From: Pelagibius litoralis
Lineage (GTDB): Bacteria; Pseudomonadota; Alphaproteobacteria; Kiloniellales; Kiloniellaceae
Assembly: GCF_011683915.1 (NCBI RefSeq)
Contig: NZ_JAAQPH010000015.1
Span: forward strand, 1-64,000
Direction: 5' to 3'
DNA length: 64,000 nucleotides
Shown here: in pieces, positions 9,307 through 17,863 of the stretch
Numbering within the stretch: position 1 is the first letter of the stretch
Layout of the letters: every line of letters starts with the position of its first letter
Notes under the pieces: model-generated
Told to the model about the DNA's origin: nothing
The model's database searches: none
What the model saw: the letters and a program-made list of their open reading frames with translations, nothing else
Translations under genes and position numbers: made by a program

Positions 9307-10208
9307 ACCCAGAGGGCCCTCCACCATCGATGTCTAAAGTTGTCGATATCATTTCTCAGATGAGAAAACTCGAAGGGTCTTTCCCCAAGCGGGAACAGAA
9401 AGTTGCCGACTATGTTCTCGGCAATCTTGAAAGAGTCGTCTATCTGCGTCTGAACGAAATCGCCGAGGCCTCGGGTGTTTCCGACGCCACGGTCAATCGG
9501 TTTTGCCAGACGCTCGGTTGTGCCGGGTTCAAGGATTTCCGGATCTCCATCGCACAGAACGTTGCCGTCAGCCTGCAGTACCTGGGCGGACCGAGTGACG
9601 AGCTCTCGCCCAAGGACCAACTGGTAACCCAGGTTTTCGGTGCACTGATCGATACCCTCAACCTCGCGCGTAACCAGCTTGATACCGGGCCCCTGCAGGC
9701 CGCGATCAAAGCCATGGCGGCGGCGAACCGGGTTGCGTTCTATGGCGTTGGCGGCAGCTCGGCCAACGTGGCACGGGAAGGCGCCAATCGCCTGTTCCGC
9801 CTGGGTATCCCGGCCGAAGCCCACTCCGACGGTTACCTGCAGAGAATGCTGGCCTCGACCCTGGACGAGGGGGACGTCTTGTTCACCGTTTCCTCCAGCG
9901 GTTCGCCGGCGGAGCTGCTCGACAGCGTGGCCATCGCCCAGCAATACGGCGCCCAGACCATCAGTTTGACCAAGACCGCTTCCGATCTGGCGCGTGCAAC
10001 GCAGATCTCGATCGAAGTCGACCTTCCTGAAGATCAGGATATCTTCAAGCCGACGTCATCGCGCCTGGTGTTCATAGCGATCATCGACGTACTGGCCACC
10101 GGGATCGCAAGGGCTCGCTCGGAGATCGTCAAAGAGAAGCTGCGGCGCATCCGATCGTCACTAGCCCCATTGTCAAAAGACGTTGGACCCAAGCCGGTCG
10201 GCGATTGA
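9303..10208 (+). CDS. MurR/RpiR family transcriptional regulator
   Basis: 301 residues with the RpiR layout. An N-terminal helix-turn-helix (about residues 15-85, with LNEIAEASGVSDATVNRFCQ) is followed by a SIS sugar-isomerase domain (about 125-265, with FYGVGGSSANVAREGANRLF and FTVSSSGSPAELLD). The SIS domain usually binds a phosphosugar, but in amino-acid or peptide clusters it may bind another effector. Its ATG overlaps the ridA stop. It most likely controls the divergent peptide-transporter operon and its own unit through the 8726-8904 region. Confidence 0.92.
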   Translation: MNPEGPPPSMSKVVDIISQMRKLEGSFPKREQKVADYVLGNLERVVYLRLNEIAEASGVSDATVNRFCQTLGCAGFKDFRISIAQNVAVSLQYLGGPSDELSPKDQLVTQVFGALIDTLNLARNQLDTGPLQAAIKAMAAANRVAFYGVGGSSANVAREGANRLFRLGIPAEAHSDGYLQRMLASTLDEGDVLFTVSSSGSPAELLDSVAIAQQYGAQTISLTKTASDLARATQISIEVDLPEDQDIFKPTSSRLVFIAIIDVLATGIARARSEIVKEKLRRIRSSLAPLSKDVGPKPVGD

Positions 10209-10298
10209 CGGCGCTGCAGGGCACCCGGCAAAGCCAACTCTATCTTGGAGAACACGGCGCAAATTCAGTATGGCTTGAAGGCTGAGAACGTGAAGAAA

Positions 10299-10319
10299 AG
10301 ACTCCACAGGAGCCTTTTT
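10299..10319 (+). terminator. Probable intrinsic terminator of ridA-rpiR
   Basis: AGACTCC, a 3-base loop and GGAGCCT form a 7-pair stem with one mismatch, followed by TTTT. It lies about 90 bases after the regulator's stop. The remainder of 10209-10435 holds nothing else that I recognise. Confidence 0.55.
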
Positions 10320-10435
10320 AGGGTGAAGGGCGGGCACAGGCGAGGAGCCGGAGCGCAGTCTGCGTAGCGGCAAACCCTAAACTCGAAGCCAAACTGGTTG
10401 ACGCTTTCGACCCGCCAATGAAAACGTCCTCGGTT

Positions 10436-12025
10436 CTATATAGAGGCGCGCAGCACGCAGTCGATGATCGAACCGTCACGGTACTCAACGAGTGCGGCGA
10501 TGGGCCCTTCGGGCACATAGGGAGCCTTGTTGGCTTGAGAACGGGCGGCCTCGATCAACGCGTCGATGCCGGCAATCGGCAGGCCGGCATCTTGCAGTCT
10601 TGCGGCAAGGTCCGGGCGACGCGGGTTGACGGCCAGGCCGGCCTCGGTGACCAAAAGGTCGACGTCGCGTCCGGGTGTCGTGATGCAGCTGACGGCCTCG
10701 ACGATCTTCGGATAGCCACCGCCGGTCAGGCGCGTGGCGGCCACGGCAAGTTTTGCCCCCGCGGCAGTGTCCGGATGTCCGCCGCCGCCGCCGATAATCT
10801 GGCCGTTGCCGCCAAGTGTGACGTTTACGTTGAAGCTGCGGTCAACCTCGGCGGCGCCGAGCAGCATTAGGCTGAGGCGGTCCACGACCGGATTTGGGTG
10901 CAATGGGCTGGCGTACTCGGCCGCGGATATGGCGCGATGCCACCCATCTTCGCGGTAGGAACGGGCGGCGTCGGTGTCGAAGCACTGCACGTCCAGGATC
11001 TCGCGAAACGGCACATCCCGTGCCAGGGCCACATGGGAACCGGTGATGCCACCGCAGATGAAGCCGCCGACGGCCCCATTGCGGCGCATCTCGGCTCCGA
11101 TCTCCTGCGTCGCCGCCAATGGAACGCCGCCGGCGCCGGTCTGAAAGGAGAAGCCGTCGACCATCAACCCAGAGGCGGCGACGGCCCTTACGGCCAGGGA
11201 GACAATTCGCCTGCCGACCGGGTCGCTTGCTGGATGGGTCGCGCCCGACATGATGCCCGCAGGGTCGCCGATGGTGTCCACGGCTACGACATGGTCGACC
11301 CGCTCGGCGGCGATGTCGGCGATCTCAAGCCGCTCTGTACTGACTTCCTCGGCCACCACAACCACTCGGTGCGCATAGTCGGCATCGACCATGGGATAGC
11401 CGAGAGGCCCGCAGGCCGCCCGCCCCAGGGCGCCACTGGCGCCGCCATAGACATCCGCCACCGGGGCCGCGACGAAGGCGACATCGATGGCAAGCCGGCG
11501 GCTGGCGATCGCCCGCGACCGGCCGCCGTGGGTCTGAAAAACTGCGGGGCAGCCAAGTGTACCCGCGACGATCTCCCGGGCGACCGGGCCGATGGCATAG
11601 TCCGTCCAGATCCCGTTGACCAGGCCGCTGCGGATATGTTCGACCAGGGGGGCATGCACGGGGAAAAGAGAGCTCATCGCGATTCTCAGGCCGCTTAGCC
11701 CACGGACTGCGGCAATCTCCAGCACCGCGTTGAGGACCGCATCGCCATTGCGCAGGTGATGGTGGAACGACAGTGTTGCGCCATCAGCGATTTCGCAGGC
11801 ATCGAAAGCAGCATGCAGATCCTTCAGCATCTTCTTGCGCAGCGGCCGCGGCGCCTCTGGCGCCGACAGGGTTTCGCGGGGCTGCCGATTGTCGTCGCTG
11901 TAGCGCCAGAGCGCGCCGTAGCCGGTCAGTTCATCCGGCAATTCGGCCAGACGCGGGTTCTCCGGTCGCTGTGTTGTTGCGGACCCGCGGGCCCTCTCGC
12001 CGGGAGGTGTCACCGATGTGCTCAC
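10436..12025 (-). CDS. citF: Citrate lyase alpha subunit homologue (CitF, CoA-transferase type)
   Basis: A 529-residue member of the CitF family, close to the usual length of about 510. CitF moves an acetyl carrier from the acyl-carrier subunit to citrate, acting as a CoA-transferase-like subunit. Recognisable stretches are LSFHHHLRNGDAVLNAVL, FQTHGGRSRAI and IIGGGGGHPDTAAG, followed by GRDVDLLVTEAGLAVNPRR. No citD, citE, citC, citX or citG is seen in the window, so it cannot form a standard citrate lyase from local genes. It may act as a stand-alone transferase for a related hydroxy acid. It follows the cupin-like gene with a 4-base overlap, and a LysR operator precedes the pair. Confidence 0.88.
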   Translation of the reverse strand: MSTSVTPPGERARGSATTQRPENPRLAELPDELTGYGALWRYSDDNRQPRETLSAPEAPRPLRKKMLKDLHAAFDACEIADGATLSFHHHLRNGDAVLNAVLEIAAVRGLSGLRIAMSSLFPVHAPLVEHIRSGLVNGIWTDYAIGPVAREIVAGTLGCPAVFQTHGGRSRAIASRRLAIDVAFVAAPVADVYGGASGALGRAACGPLGYPMVDADYAHRVVVVAEEVSTERLEIADIAAERVDHVVAVDTIGDPAGIMSGATHPASDPVGRRIVSLAVRAVAASGLMVDGFSFQTGAGGVPLAATQEIGAEMRRNGAVGGFICGGITGSHVALARDVPFREILDVQCFDTDAARSYREDGWHRAISAAEYASPLHPNPVVDRLSLMLLGAAEVDRSFNVNVTLGGNGQIIGGGGGHPDTAAGAKLAVAATRLTGGGYPKIVEAVSCITTPGRDVDLLVTEAGLAVNPRRPDLAARLQDAGLPIAGIDALIEAARSQANKAPYVPEGPIAALVEYRDGSIIDCVLRASI

Positions 12026-12621
12026 AGCCTGTCGTCATCTGCCGGGAGAGGCACTGGACGAGGAGGGGGAAGAAGCGTGGTCGCAATCCCGAAAAGGCGT
12101 AACAGCACCGCCTGCCAGTCGCCCACGACCTCTATTGCAACTGCTTGGCCGACCGGAAAGCCAAGACTCTGGCCGGGCGCCAGCCGACGGTGTGTTACGT
12201 CCCGGCCGTCCACCCAGTGCAAGCAAACCATTCCCTTCAACGGCACGAAGACCGACCAGGTGTCGTAGGCAAGCGCCGGGGTCGTCTTCTGCCGGCGATC
12301 GAAAACTTTGACATTCAGCTCGAAGGTGCCGTCGTCGTCGCACCAGAGCCGGCACTCTCCCGGTGGATATAGAGGCAAAGCCGGGTCTTCGGCCACCGCA
12401 GCTCGCCAATTCCCGGTATGGTCGCTGACGATCGTGCCAAGATGCTGAAGGCTGTCAGGCGAGACCCCCGACCGACGCAGTAGCGCCGCAGACTGCTGTG
12501 CGATGAGACGCCCGACACGGGGCGCATCTTCTCCTTCGGCAAACAACAGCCCTGCGCTGAGCTCCACATCCGGCAAGGCGTCTTTCGGACGCTGCTGTCT
12601 TCCTGAAGAAACCCGCACCAT
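12022..12621 (-). CDS. Cupin-fold / cysteine-dioxygenase-like protein of unknown function
   Basis: About 199 residues from the ATG at 12621, which has AGGTG five bases upstream; an upstream in-frame ATG at 12681 lacks a good ribosome site. The segments LWCDDDGTFELNVKVFDR, AYDTWSVFVPLKGMVCLHW and RLAPGQSLGFPVGQAVAIEV give a beta-barrel pattern like the cysteine dioxygenase/cupin group. The first-motif histidines are missing (TPALAYDTWSVF, where HxH would be expected), so a catalytic iron site is doubtful. It is co-transcribed with citF by a 4-base overlap. The function is not recognised; a binding or structural role for the CitF-like enzyme is possible. Confidence 0.6.
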   Translation of the reverse strand: MVRVSSGRQQRPKDALPDVELSAGLLFAEGEDAPRVGRLIAQQSAALLRRSGVSPDSLQHLGTIVSDHTGNWRAAVAEDPALPLYPPGECRLWCDDDGTFELNVKVFDRRQKTTPALAYDTWSVFVPLKGMVCLHWVDGRDVTHRRLAPGQSLGFPVGQAVAIEVVGDWQAVLLRLFGIATTLLPPPRPVPLPADDDRL

Positions 12622-12703
12622 GGCACACCTATTCCGCGAAGCTCTGCGGCAACACTGCGATAGCGCGGGGGGCAATGCCAAATAGCGCCTTCCTTGACGG
12701 GCA

Positions 12704-12718
12704 ATAGGTTTTTTCTAT
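12704..12718. promoter_or_regulatory. LysR-type operator, copy 1 (T-N11-A)
   Basis: ATAGGTTTTTTCTAT is an interrupted palindrome with the T-N11-A core typical of LysR regulators. It lies 26 bases before the lysR start and 82 bases before the cupin-like gene on the other strand. Copy 2 at 13692-13706 agrees at 13 of 15 positions, and similarity continues beyond the box (CTATARCGKTG). Confidence 0.75.
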
Positions 12719-12744
12719 AGCGTTGCGGTAATGGAGGCCGCGCG

Positions 12745-13695
12745 GTGGACATAAAGCAACTTCGCTACTTTGTGGCGATTGCCGAAGAGGGCTCTCTCTC
12801 AGCGGCGGCCGGACGGATTGGCATCGCGCAACCCTCGCTGTCCCAGCATGTGAAAAATCTGGAGCAGCAGTTGGGAATCGACCTGCTGGCGCGCTCGCCG
12901 CGTGGGGTGACGCTGACCCAGTCGGGTGTGATTCTGCTCTCTCATGCGCGTCGGATCCTCGCGGCTGTGGAACAGGCATCGGAGGATGTGCGGGCCTCCG
13001 GCCTGGAGCCGCGCGGGGAAGTCAGCTTTGGACTTCCGAGTTCGGTTTCGATGGTGCTTTCCGTTCCTCTGGCAGAAACGGTGCGCCTTGAACTGCCGGA
13101 AGTGAGGCTGCGGGCAATCGAGGCCATGAGCGGCTTCATCCAGGGCTGGCTGGAGGAAGGCTCCATCGATCTGGGCATTCTCTACGATGTCAGTGCGTTG
13201 AAACACATGCAGATCCGGCCACTTATAACCGAAGAGCTGTTTTTCTTCTCGGCGCCGGATCATTGGCCTTTCAAATCGTCGCCGGACCGGCCGGTGCCTC
13301 TGGCCGAGGTGGCCAAGCTGGACCTCATCCTGCCGTCGCGAAGTCACGGCCTAAGGGCGATGATCGACCGTTTCGCCCGTGCCAATGGGATCGATCTTCG
13401 GGTCTCGATCGAAATGGATGCGCTGACTCAGATAAAGACTCTTGTTGCGCGCGCCAGCGGCTATACGATTCTAGCGCCGGCGGCGGCACAAGACCTCGTC
13501 GCGCGCGGAGAACTTGTCGCGGCTCGCATCGACGAACCCGTGATGCGCCGCCCGGTTTACTTGGTGCGCAGTCCCGATGCGACGGTCACCCGCGCCAGCC
13601 AGGAAGTTGAGCGCCTGACGCTGCAGGTCATTCAGGACCTGACTTCGCGAAACATATGGCGCGGCTATGCGATCAACGAGGAGACCCGGGTATAG
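12745..13695 (+). CDS. LysR family transcriptional regulator
   Basis: 316 residues, with a GTG start at 12745 behind GGAGG (12733-12737). The N-terminal winged helix-turn-helix is clear (DIKQLRYFVAIAEEGSLSAA, then GIAQPSLSQHVKNLEQQLGI), followed by a LysR substrate-binding domain from about residue 90. It resembles the Nac/CbbR-like branch. It sits divergent to citF and upstream of the branched-chain-type importer operon. Matching operators at both ends of the gene suggest that it controls both transcription units and itself, with a carboxylic acid or similar inducer. The inducer is unknown. Confidence 0.93.
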   Translation: MDIKQLRYFVAIAEEGSLSAAAGRIGIAQPSLSQHVKNLEQQLGIDLLARSPRGVTLTQSGVILLSHARRILAAVEQASEDVRASGLEPRGEVSFGLPSSVSMVLSVPLAETVRLELPEVRLRAIEAMSGFIQGWLEEGSIDLGILYDVSALKHMQIRPLITEELFFFSAPDHWPFKSSPDRPVPLAEVAKLDLILPSRSHGLRAMIDRFARANGIDLRVSIEMDALTQIKTLVARASGYTILAPAAAQDLVARGELVAARIDEPVMRRPVYLVRSPDATVTRASQEVERLTLQVIQDLTSRNIWRGYAINEETRV

Positions 13696-13706
13696 GTGTT
13701 TCCTAT
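13692..13706. promoter_or_regulatory. LysR-type operator, copy 2 (T-N11-A)
   Basis: ATAGGTGTTTCCTAT is a near-perfect palindrome (ATAGG-N5-CCTAT) overlapping the lysR stop codon and lying 108 bases before the importer's first gene. It matches copy 1 at 13 of 15 positions. Confidence 0.75.
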
Positions 13707-13814
13707 AACGGTGATCCAAAAAACGTCTTTGCAGGTAGGCCGGTCGGCGGTTCATTGTGAGGTCACGGCGCTTGGCAAATGGCGCTCAAAGAACAAATGG
13801 GGAGGATGTTTTCG

Positions 13815-15119
13815 ATGAAAATGAAGCTACTTTGCGGTGTCGCGGGTGCGCTGACGCTGGCGCTTTCGTCCGTCGTCTTGGCGGCGGACAAGCCTGACCA
13901 GCTGCAGGTCGGCGTCACGGCCTTCCTTTCCGGTCCGGCTTCAGTTTTCGGTGAGCCGGCCAAGGCCGCCGCCGAGATGATGGTGGCCGAGATGAATGCC
14001 AGCGGCGGTATCGGCGGCGTGCCCCTGAAGACCTACTTCGTCGACGAAGGGGCCGGCGGTGAGGCGGTGCTGGCGGAATACCGGCGCCTGGTTCAGGACG
14101 TGGAGGTCGATGCGATGTTCGCTTCCATTTCCTCCGGCAACTGCAACAAGATCGCGCCGCTGGCCGAGGATCTGAAGGTTCTCAACTTCATGTGGGATTG
14201 CGGCACCCAGCGGATTTTCGAAGAGAACAGCTATCGCTACGTCTTCCGCACCCAGGGCCATGCGACGCCTGAGATGCTGAGTTCGGTGCTCTATCTTTTG
14301 AAGACCAAGCCGGACTTCAAATCCATCGCCGTGGTGAACCAGGACTACGCCTGGGGCCGTGAAAGCTGGAAGATGTTCTCGGCCGCCCTGAAGGCCATGA
14401 AGCCGGACGTTCAGATTGTTGCCGAATTCTTTCCCAAGTTCGGAGCCCCGGATTTCTCCACCGAGATCTCGCGTCTTCAGGCGCTGAGGCCGGACGTCAT
14501 CGTCTCGACTTCCTGGGGCGGCGATCTCGACACCTTTGTCCGCCAGGCCGCGCAGCGCGGCCTGACCAACACCTCCACTCTGGTGCTGCCGCTGGCCGAA
14601 AGCTCGCTGGAGCGGCTCGGTAAAGCGTTGCCGGCCGGTCATATTGTCGGGACCCGGGGTGATCACTACTTCCTGCATCCGGAAAGAAAGTCCGATCTTG
14701 CCTTCTCCGGCTTCGTCGAGGCGTTCAAGGAGAAGACCGGCGCCTATCCGATCTATCCGGTCTTTCACATGAGCCAGGCCCTCAACGCTCTGAAGGCCGC
14801 CTACGAGAAGGCCATTGCGGAAAACGGCGGCGATTGGCCCGAACGTGAGCAGGTCGTTGACGCGATGGCCGGGCTGAGTTTTGCCGGCCTTGGGCGTGAG
14901 GTGCGAATTCGTGAGGACAACCAGGGCATCGAGGATCAGCTCCTCGGCACCACGATCCACGTCGACGGCCACGAATTCGCCGTCCTAGATAACATGATGA
15001 TGTTCGACGGCGACGAGTTGACCACACCGGTCGGCCAAGAGTCGGTTTCCTGGCTGGAGCAGCTGACCCCTGAGTTTGTTGGCAAGGTCAAGGTCGAAGC
15101 CTTCTCGCACGGTTCTTGA
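13815..15119 (+). CDS. Branched-chain-amino-acid-type ABC transporter substrate-binding protein
   Basis: 434 residues from the ATG at 13815, preceded by GGGGAGG at the right distance; earlier in-frame ATGs lack a site. A Sec signal peptide (MKMKLLCGVAGALTLALSS, cleaving near VLAA) precedes a type 1 periplasmic-binding domain (QVGVTAFLSGPASVFGEPAK). The family (LivJ/UrtA/amide receptors) binds amino acids, amides and aromatic or carboxylic acids. It is the first gene of an eight-gene operon and is preceded by LysR operator copy 2. Confidence 0.92.
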   Translation: MKMKLLCGVAGALTLALSSVVLAADKPDQLQVGVTAFLSGPASVFGEPAKAAAEMMVAEMNASGGIGGVPLKTYFVDEGAGGEAVLAEYRRLVQDVEVDAMFASISSGNCNKIAPLAEDLKVLNFMWDCGTQRIFEENSYRYVFRTQGHATPEMLSSVLYLLKTKPDFKSIAVVNQDYAWGRESWKMFSAALKAMKPDVQIVAEFFPKFGAPDFSTEISRLQALRPDVIVSTSWGGDLDTFVRQAAQRGLTNTSTLVLPLAESSLERLGKALPAGHIVGTRGDHYFLHPERKSDLAFSGFVEAFKEKTGAYPIYPVFHMSQALNALKAAYEKAIAENGGDWPEREQVVDAMAGLSFAGLGREVRIREDNQGIEDQLLGTTIHVDGHEFAVLDNMMMFDGDELTTPVGQESVSWLEQLTPEFVGKVKVEAFSHGS

Positions 15120-15132
15120 AGCTTCCTCCCGG

Positions 15133-15158
15133 TAGGGGCCGCATCAGGGCGGCCCCTA
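15133..15158 (+). promoter_or_regulatory. Hairpin between substrate-binding protein and permease
   Basis: TAGGGGCCGC, six loop bases and GCGGCCCCTA form a perfect 10-bp stem just after the binding-protein stop. There is no T-tract, so it is more likely a message-stabilising or attenuating structure than a full terminator. Confidence 0.7.
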
Positions 15159-15189
15159 TCACATTTCGCCGTCCAGGGGACCCGCGTCG

Positions 15190-16095
15190 ATGAACCTCCA
15201 ACTCATAGCATTGGCCGTATTTGATGGTGTCGCCTATGCCGCCCTGGTCTTTATGGTGGCGGTCGGGCTGACGCTGATCTTCGGTGTGCTGCGCATCCTC
15301 AACGTGGCGCATGGGTCGTTCTACGCCATCGGCGCCTATGTCGTCGCCTCGGTGGGTGGGGCGATCTTTGCGGCCGGCTGGTCGCCATGGCTTGCCTTTC
15401 CGCTGATGCTGATCGCCGCCGCCGTGGTCGGGATCGTGCTGGGCGGCCTGATCGAACGGCTGCTGCTCAGGCGTATCTACGACAAGGAAGAGGCCCTGCA
15501 GATCCTGGTAACCTTCGCAGTTTTCATGATCCTGGAGGACGTGCAGCGTTTGGTCTGGGGCGTGCAACCCTATTTCGAGGCCACTGCCCTGCAAAGCCTC
15601 GGCAATATTCAGGTCTTCGGGGTCTACTACACGGTCTATCAACTTATCCTGCTACCCCTGGTGGCCTTGGCGGTCCTTGCCGGGCTGCGCCTGTTTCTGC
15701 GGCATACGCTCTCGGGCCGCTTGATCCTTGCCGTGACCGAGGACCGGGAGGCGGCCACGGCCATCGGGATCGACACGGACAAGATTTATCTCATGACCTT
15801 TATGCTGGGCGCGGCGCTGGCGGCCTTCGGCGGTGCCCTGGCCTCGGCGACGACTTCTGTGCTTCCGGGTATTGGCGCCGACATGATCGTGCTGAGTTTT
15901 GCGGTGGCCGCGACCGCCGGCCTCGGCCAGATCGAGGGCGCGGCTTTAGCGGCCCTGCTGATCGGTCTCGGCCGCAGTTTCGCTGTTTATCTGATGCCTG
16001 AACTGGAGGTTCTGATCCCCTACCTTATCATGCTGCTTGTCCTTCTGTGGCGCCCTGAAGGTCTCTTTGGCGTCACCCAGACGCGCAAGATCTGA
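15190..16095 (+). CDS. Branched-chain-type ABC transporter permease (LivH family)
   Basis: A 301-residue integral membrane protein with about eight hydrophobic segments. The LivH family opening FDGVAYAALVFMVAVGLTLI and the stretch LRILNVAHGSFYAIGAY are clear. It forms the translocation channel with the LivM-type protein encoded next. It is separated from the binding protein by 70 bases with a hairpin. Confidence 0.93.
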   Translation: MNLQLIALAVFDGVAYAALVFMVAVGLTLIFGVLRILNVAHGSFYAIGAYVVASVGGAIFAAGWSPWLAFPLMLIAAAVVGIVLGGLIERLLLRRIYDKEEALQILVTFAVFMILEDVQRLVWGVQPYFEATALQSLGNIQVFGVYYTVYQLILLPLVALAVLAGLRLFLRHTLSGRLILAVTEDREAATAIGIDTDKIYLMTFMLGAALAAFGGALASATTSVLPGIGADMIVLSFAVAATAGLGQIEGAALAALLIGLGRSFAVYLMPELEVLIPYLIMLLVLLWRPEGLFGVTQTRKI

Positions 16096-16117
16096 GGCTG
16101 TGGTGAGGCAGAAAACC

Positions 16118-17119
16118 ATGACCTTCATGTCCCTCGTCCCCCGGTTGGCAATACCGCTGTTGTTGATTGCCGTTGCGTTGCTGCCGTTCTTGGCGCCCTG
16201 GTCCAAGGTGATGCTGACTCTTGCGTTGGCCAAGGGGCTGGCGGTTCTGGGAATTGTCGTTCTGCTCCACGCTGGCCAGGTCAGTTTTGGGCATGCGCTG
16301 TTCTTTGCCGTGGCTGCCTACAGCGCGGCTTTCCTCGGACAGGCTTTTGGCGGCGGTGAACTCGTGTCGATGGTGCTGATCGGTGTCGCCTCTGCTGTGG
16401 TGGTGGGGCTGCTGGTCGGGCTTTTTGTCGTGCGTTACCGCTACATATTTTTCGGTATGCTCAACCTTGCCTTCTCCATGATTGTCTTTTCGGTGCTTGA
16501 GAAATTCTATCACTACACCGGCGGGTCCGACGGTCTGCAGGTGGCGCGCCCCTTGGTCCTCGGCATCGAGATGGAGCGGCCGGCTTTCGAGTCACTGCTG
16601 TTCTACGGCGGGCTGGTTATCGCGGTGATCGTCGCCTGGGCGGTGCATCGTTACTTTGATTCGCCGATCGGACACATGTTGAAGACCATCAAGACCAACG
16701 AGACCCGTCTTGAGTATCTCGGCGTCTCGGCCAGGCGGGTTTTGCTGGTCGGCTATCTCGTTTCTGCCGCGCTTTGCGGGCTCGGCGGTGTCTTGATGGC
16801 GGTGGCGCAGGGCATCGTGACGCCGGAGTACGCCTGGTGGATACGCTCAGGCGAGCTTGTGTTTATTGCTATCCTGGGCGGCGCCGGTTCGGTTTCCGGC
16901 GCCTTCGTCGGGGCGCTGGTCTATGAGGTCGTGCGAACCTACGCCTCGGCCTTTGCCGGCGATGTCTGGCAGATGATCCTCGGCTTCTTCCTGCTGGGTA
17001 TCATCCTCTACGCCCCACGCGGTCTGATTGGTGTTTATGGCAGCTTCATGGGGCGGATCGGGAGCAACACCGCCTCCGGAAAAGAGGCCAAGCGGCGTGC
17101 CATGGAGGCGGCGGAATGA
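16118..17119 (+). CDS. Branched-chain-type ABC transporter permease (LivM family)
   Basis: 333 residues using the ATG at 16118 (GTGAGG upstream); the open frame extends back into livH but without homology. Family motifs include VVLLHAGQVSFGHALFFAVA and IRSGELVFIAILGGAGSVSG, with about nine membrane segments. It is the second channel subunit and overlaps the ATPase gene by 4 bases. Confidence 0.92.
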   Translation: MTFMSLVPRLAIPLLLIAVALLPFLAPWSKVMLTLALAKGLAVLGIVVLLHAGQVSFGHALFFAVAAYSAAFLGQAFGGGELVSMVLIGVASAVVVGLLVGLFVVRYRYIFFGMLNLAFSMIVFSVLEKFYHYTGGSDGLQVARPLVLGIEMERPAFESLLFYGGLVIAVIVAWAVHRYFDSPIGHMLKTIKTNETRLEYLGVSARRVLLVGYLVSAALCGLGGVLMAVAQGIVTPEYAWWIRSGELVFIAILGGAGSVSGAFVGALVYEVVRTYASAFAGDVWQMILGFFLLGIILYAPRGLIGVYGSFMGRIGSNTASGKEAKRRAMEAAE

Positions 17120-17862
17120 CGGCGCTGCTCGAAGCAAAGGGCCTTGAAATCCACTTTGGCGGGGTGGTGGCGGCCAGCGATGTCAACCTGCAAATCCATG
17201 AAGGAAAGAACCTTGCGATCATCGGTCCGAACGGAGCCGGCAAGACCACCTTTCTGAACATCTGTACCGGCTATCTGAAGCCGAGCGCCGGCCAGGTGTT
17301 CTTCAACGGCAAGGGGATAACCCGGAAGTCGCCCCGCGAGATCACCCGCCTGGGCGTCGCCAGGGCTTTTCAGATCCCGCAACTCTTCGGGGAGCACACG
17401 GCGCTGGAAAACCTTCTGATCGCCGCCGCTGCGCGCGAGCGGCGCTGGGCGCCCTTTACCCGTCTCGGTCAGATCCCCGAGCGTGCGGAGATGATGCACC
17501 TCCTGGAGATGGTGAACTGCGTCCATGTTGCGGACCGCCCGGTCGAAGAACTGCCGGAAGGCCAGCGCAAGTTGATCGATATTGCCGTAGCGCTGGCCCT
17601 GAAGCCGAAGCTTCTGTTCATGGACGAGCCAACGTCGGGTGTCGCCTCGTCGGAAAAGTTCGCTGTGCTCGACATCGTTGCCAAGGCATTGACGGAATCA
17701 AAAGTGACCTCGGTGTTCGTCGAGCACGACATGGGCATCGTCGAGCGCTTTGCCGACGAGGTGGCGGTCTGGAACCGGGGCGAAGTGCTTCATCGCGGTA
17801 TGCCCGATGACATTCTGAGCCACGCCGATGTGGTGCGCGACGTGATCGGCGAGGAGATCTGA
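17116..17862 (+). CDS. Branched-chain-type ABC transporter ATP-binding protein (LivG family)
   Basis: A 248-residue ATPase with Walker A GPNGAGKTTF, Walker B LLFMDEPTSGV and H-loop VFVEHDMGIV. The signature is altered to ELPEGQRKLIDIAVAL rather than LSGGQ, a variation common in LivG/UrtD-type subunits. It begins with an ATGA overlap with the LivM gene and is paired with the LivF-type ATPase next. Confidence 0.92.
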   Translation: MTALLEAKGLEIHFGGVVAASDVNLQIHEGKNLAIIGPNGAGKTTFLNICTGYLKPSAGQVFFNGKGITRKSPREITRLGVARAFQIPQLFGEHTALENLLIAAAARERRWAPFTRLGQIPERAEMMHLLEMVNCVHVADRPVEELPEGQRKLIDIAVALALKPKLLFMDEPTSGVASSEKFAVLDIVAKALTESKVTSVFVEHDMGIVERFADEVAVWNRGEVLHRGMPDDILSHADVVRDVIGEEI

Positions 17863-17863
17863 G

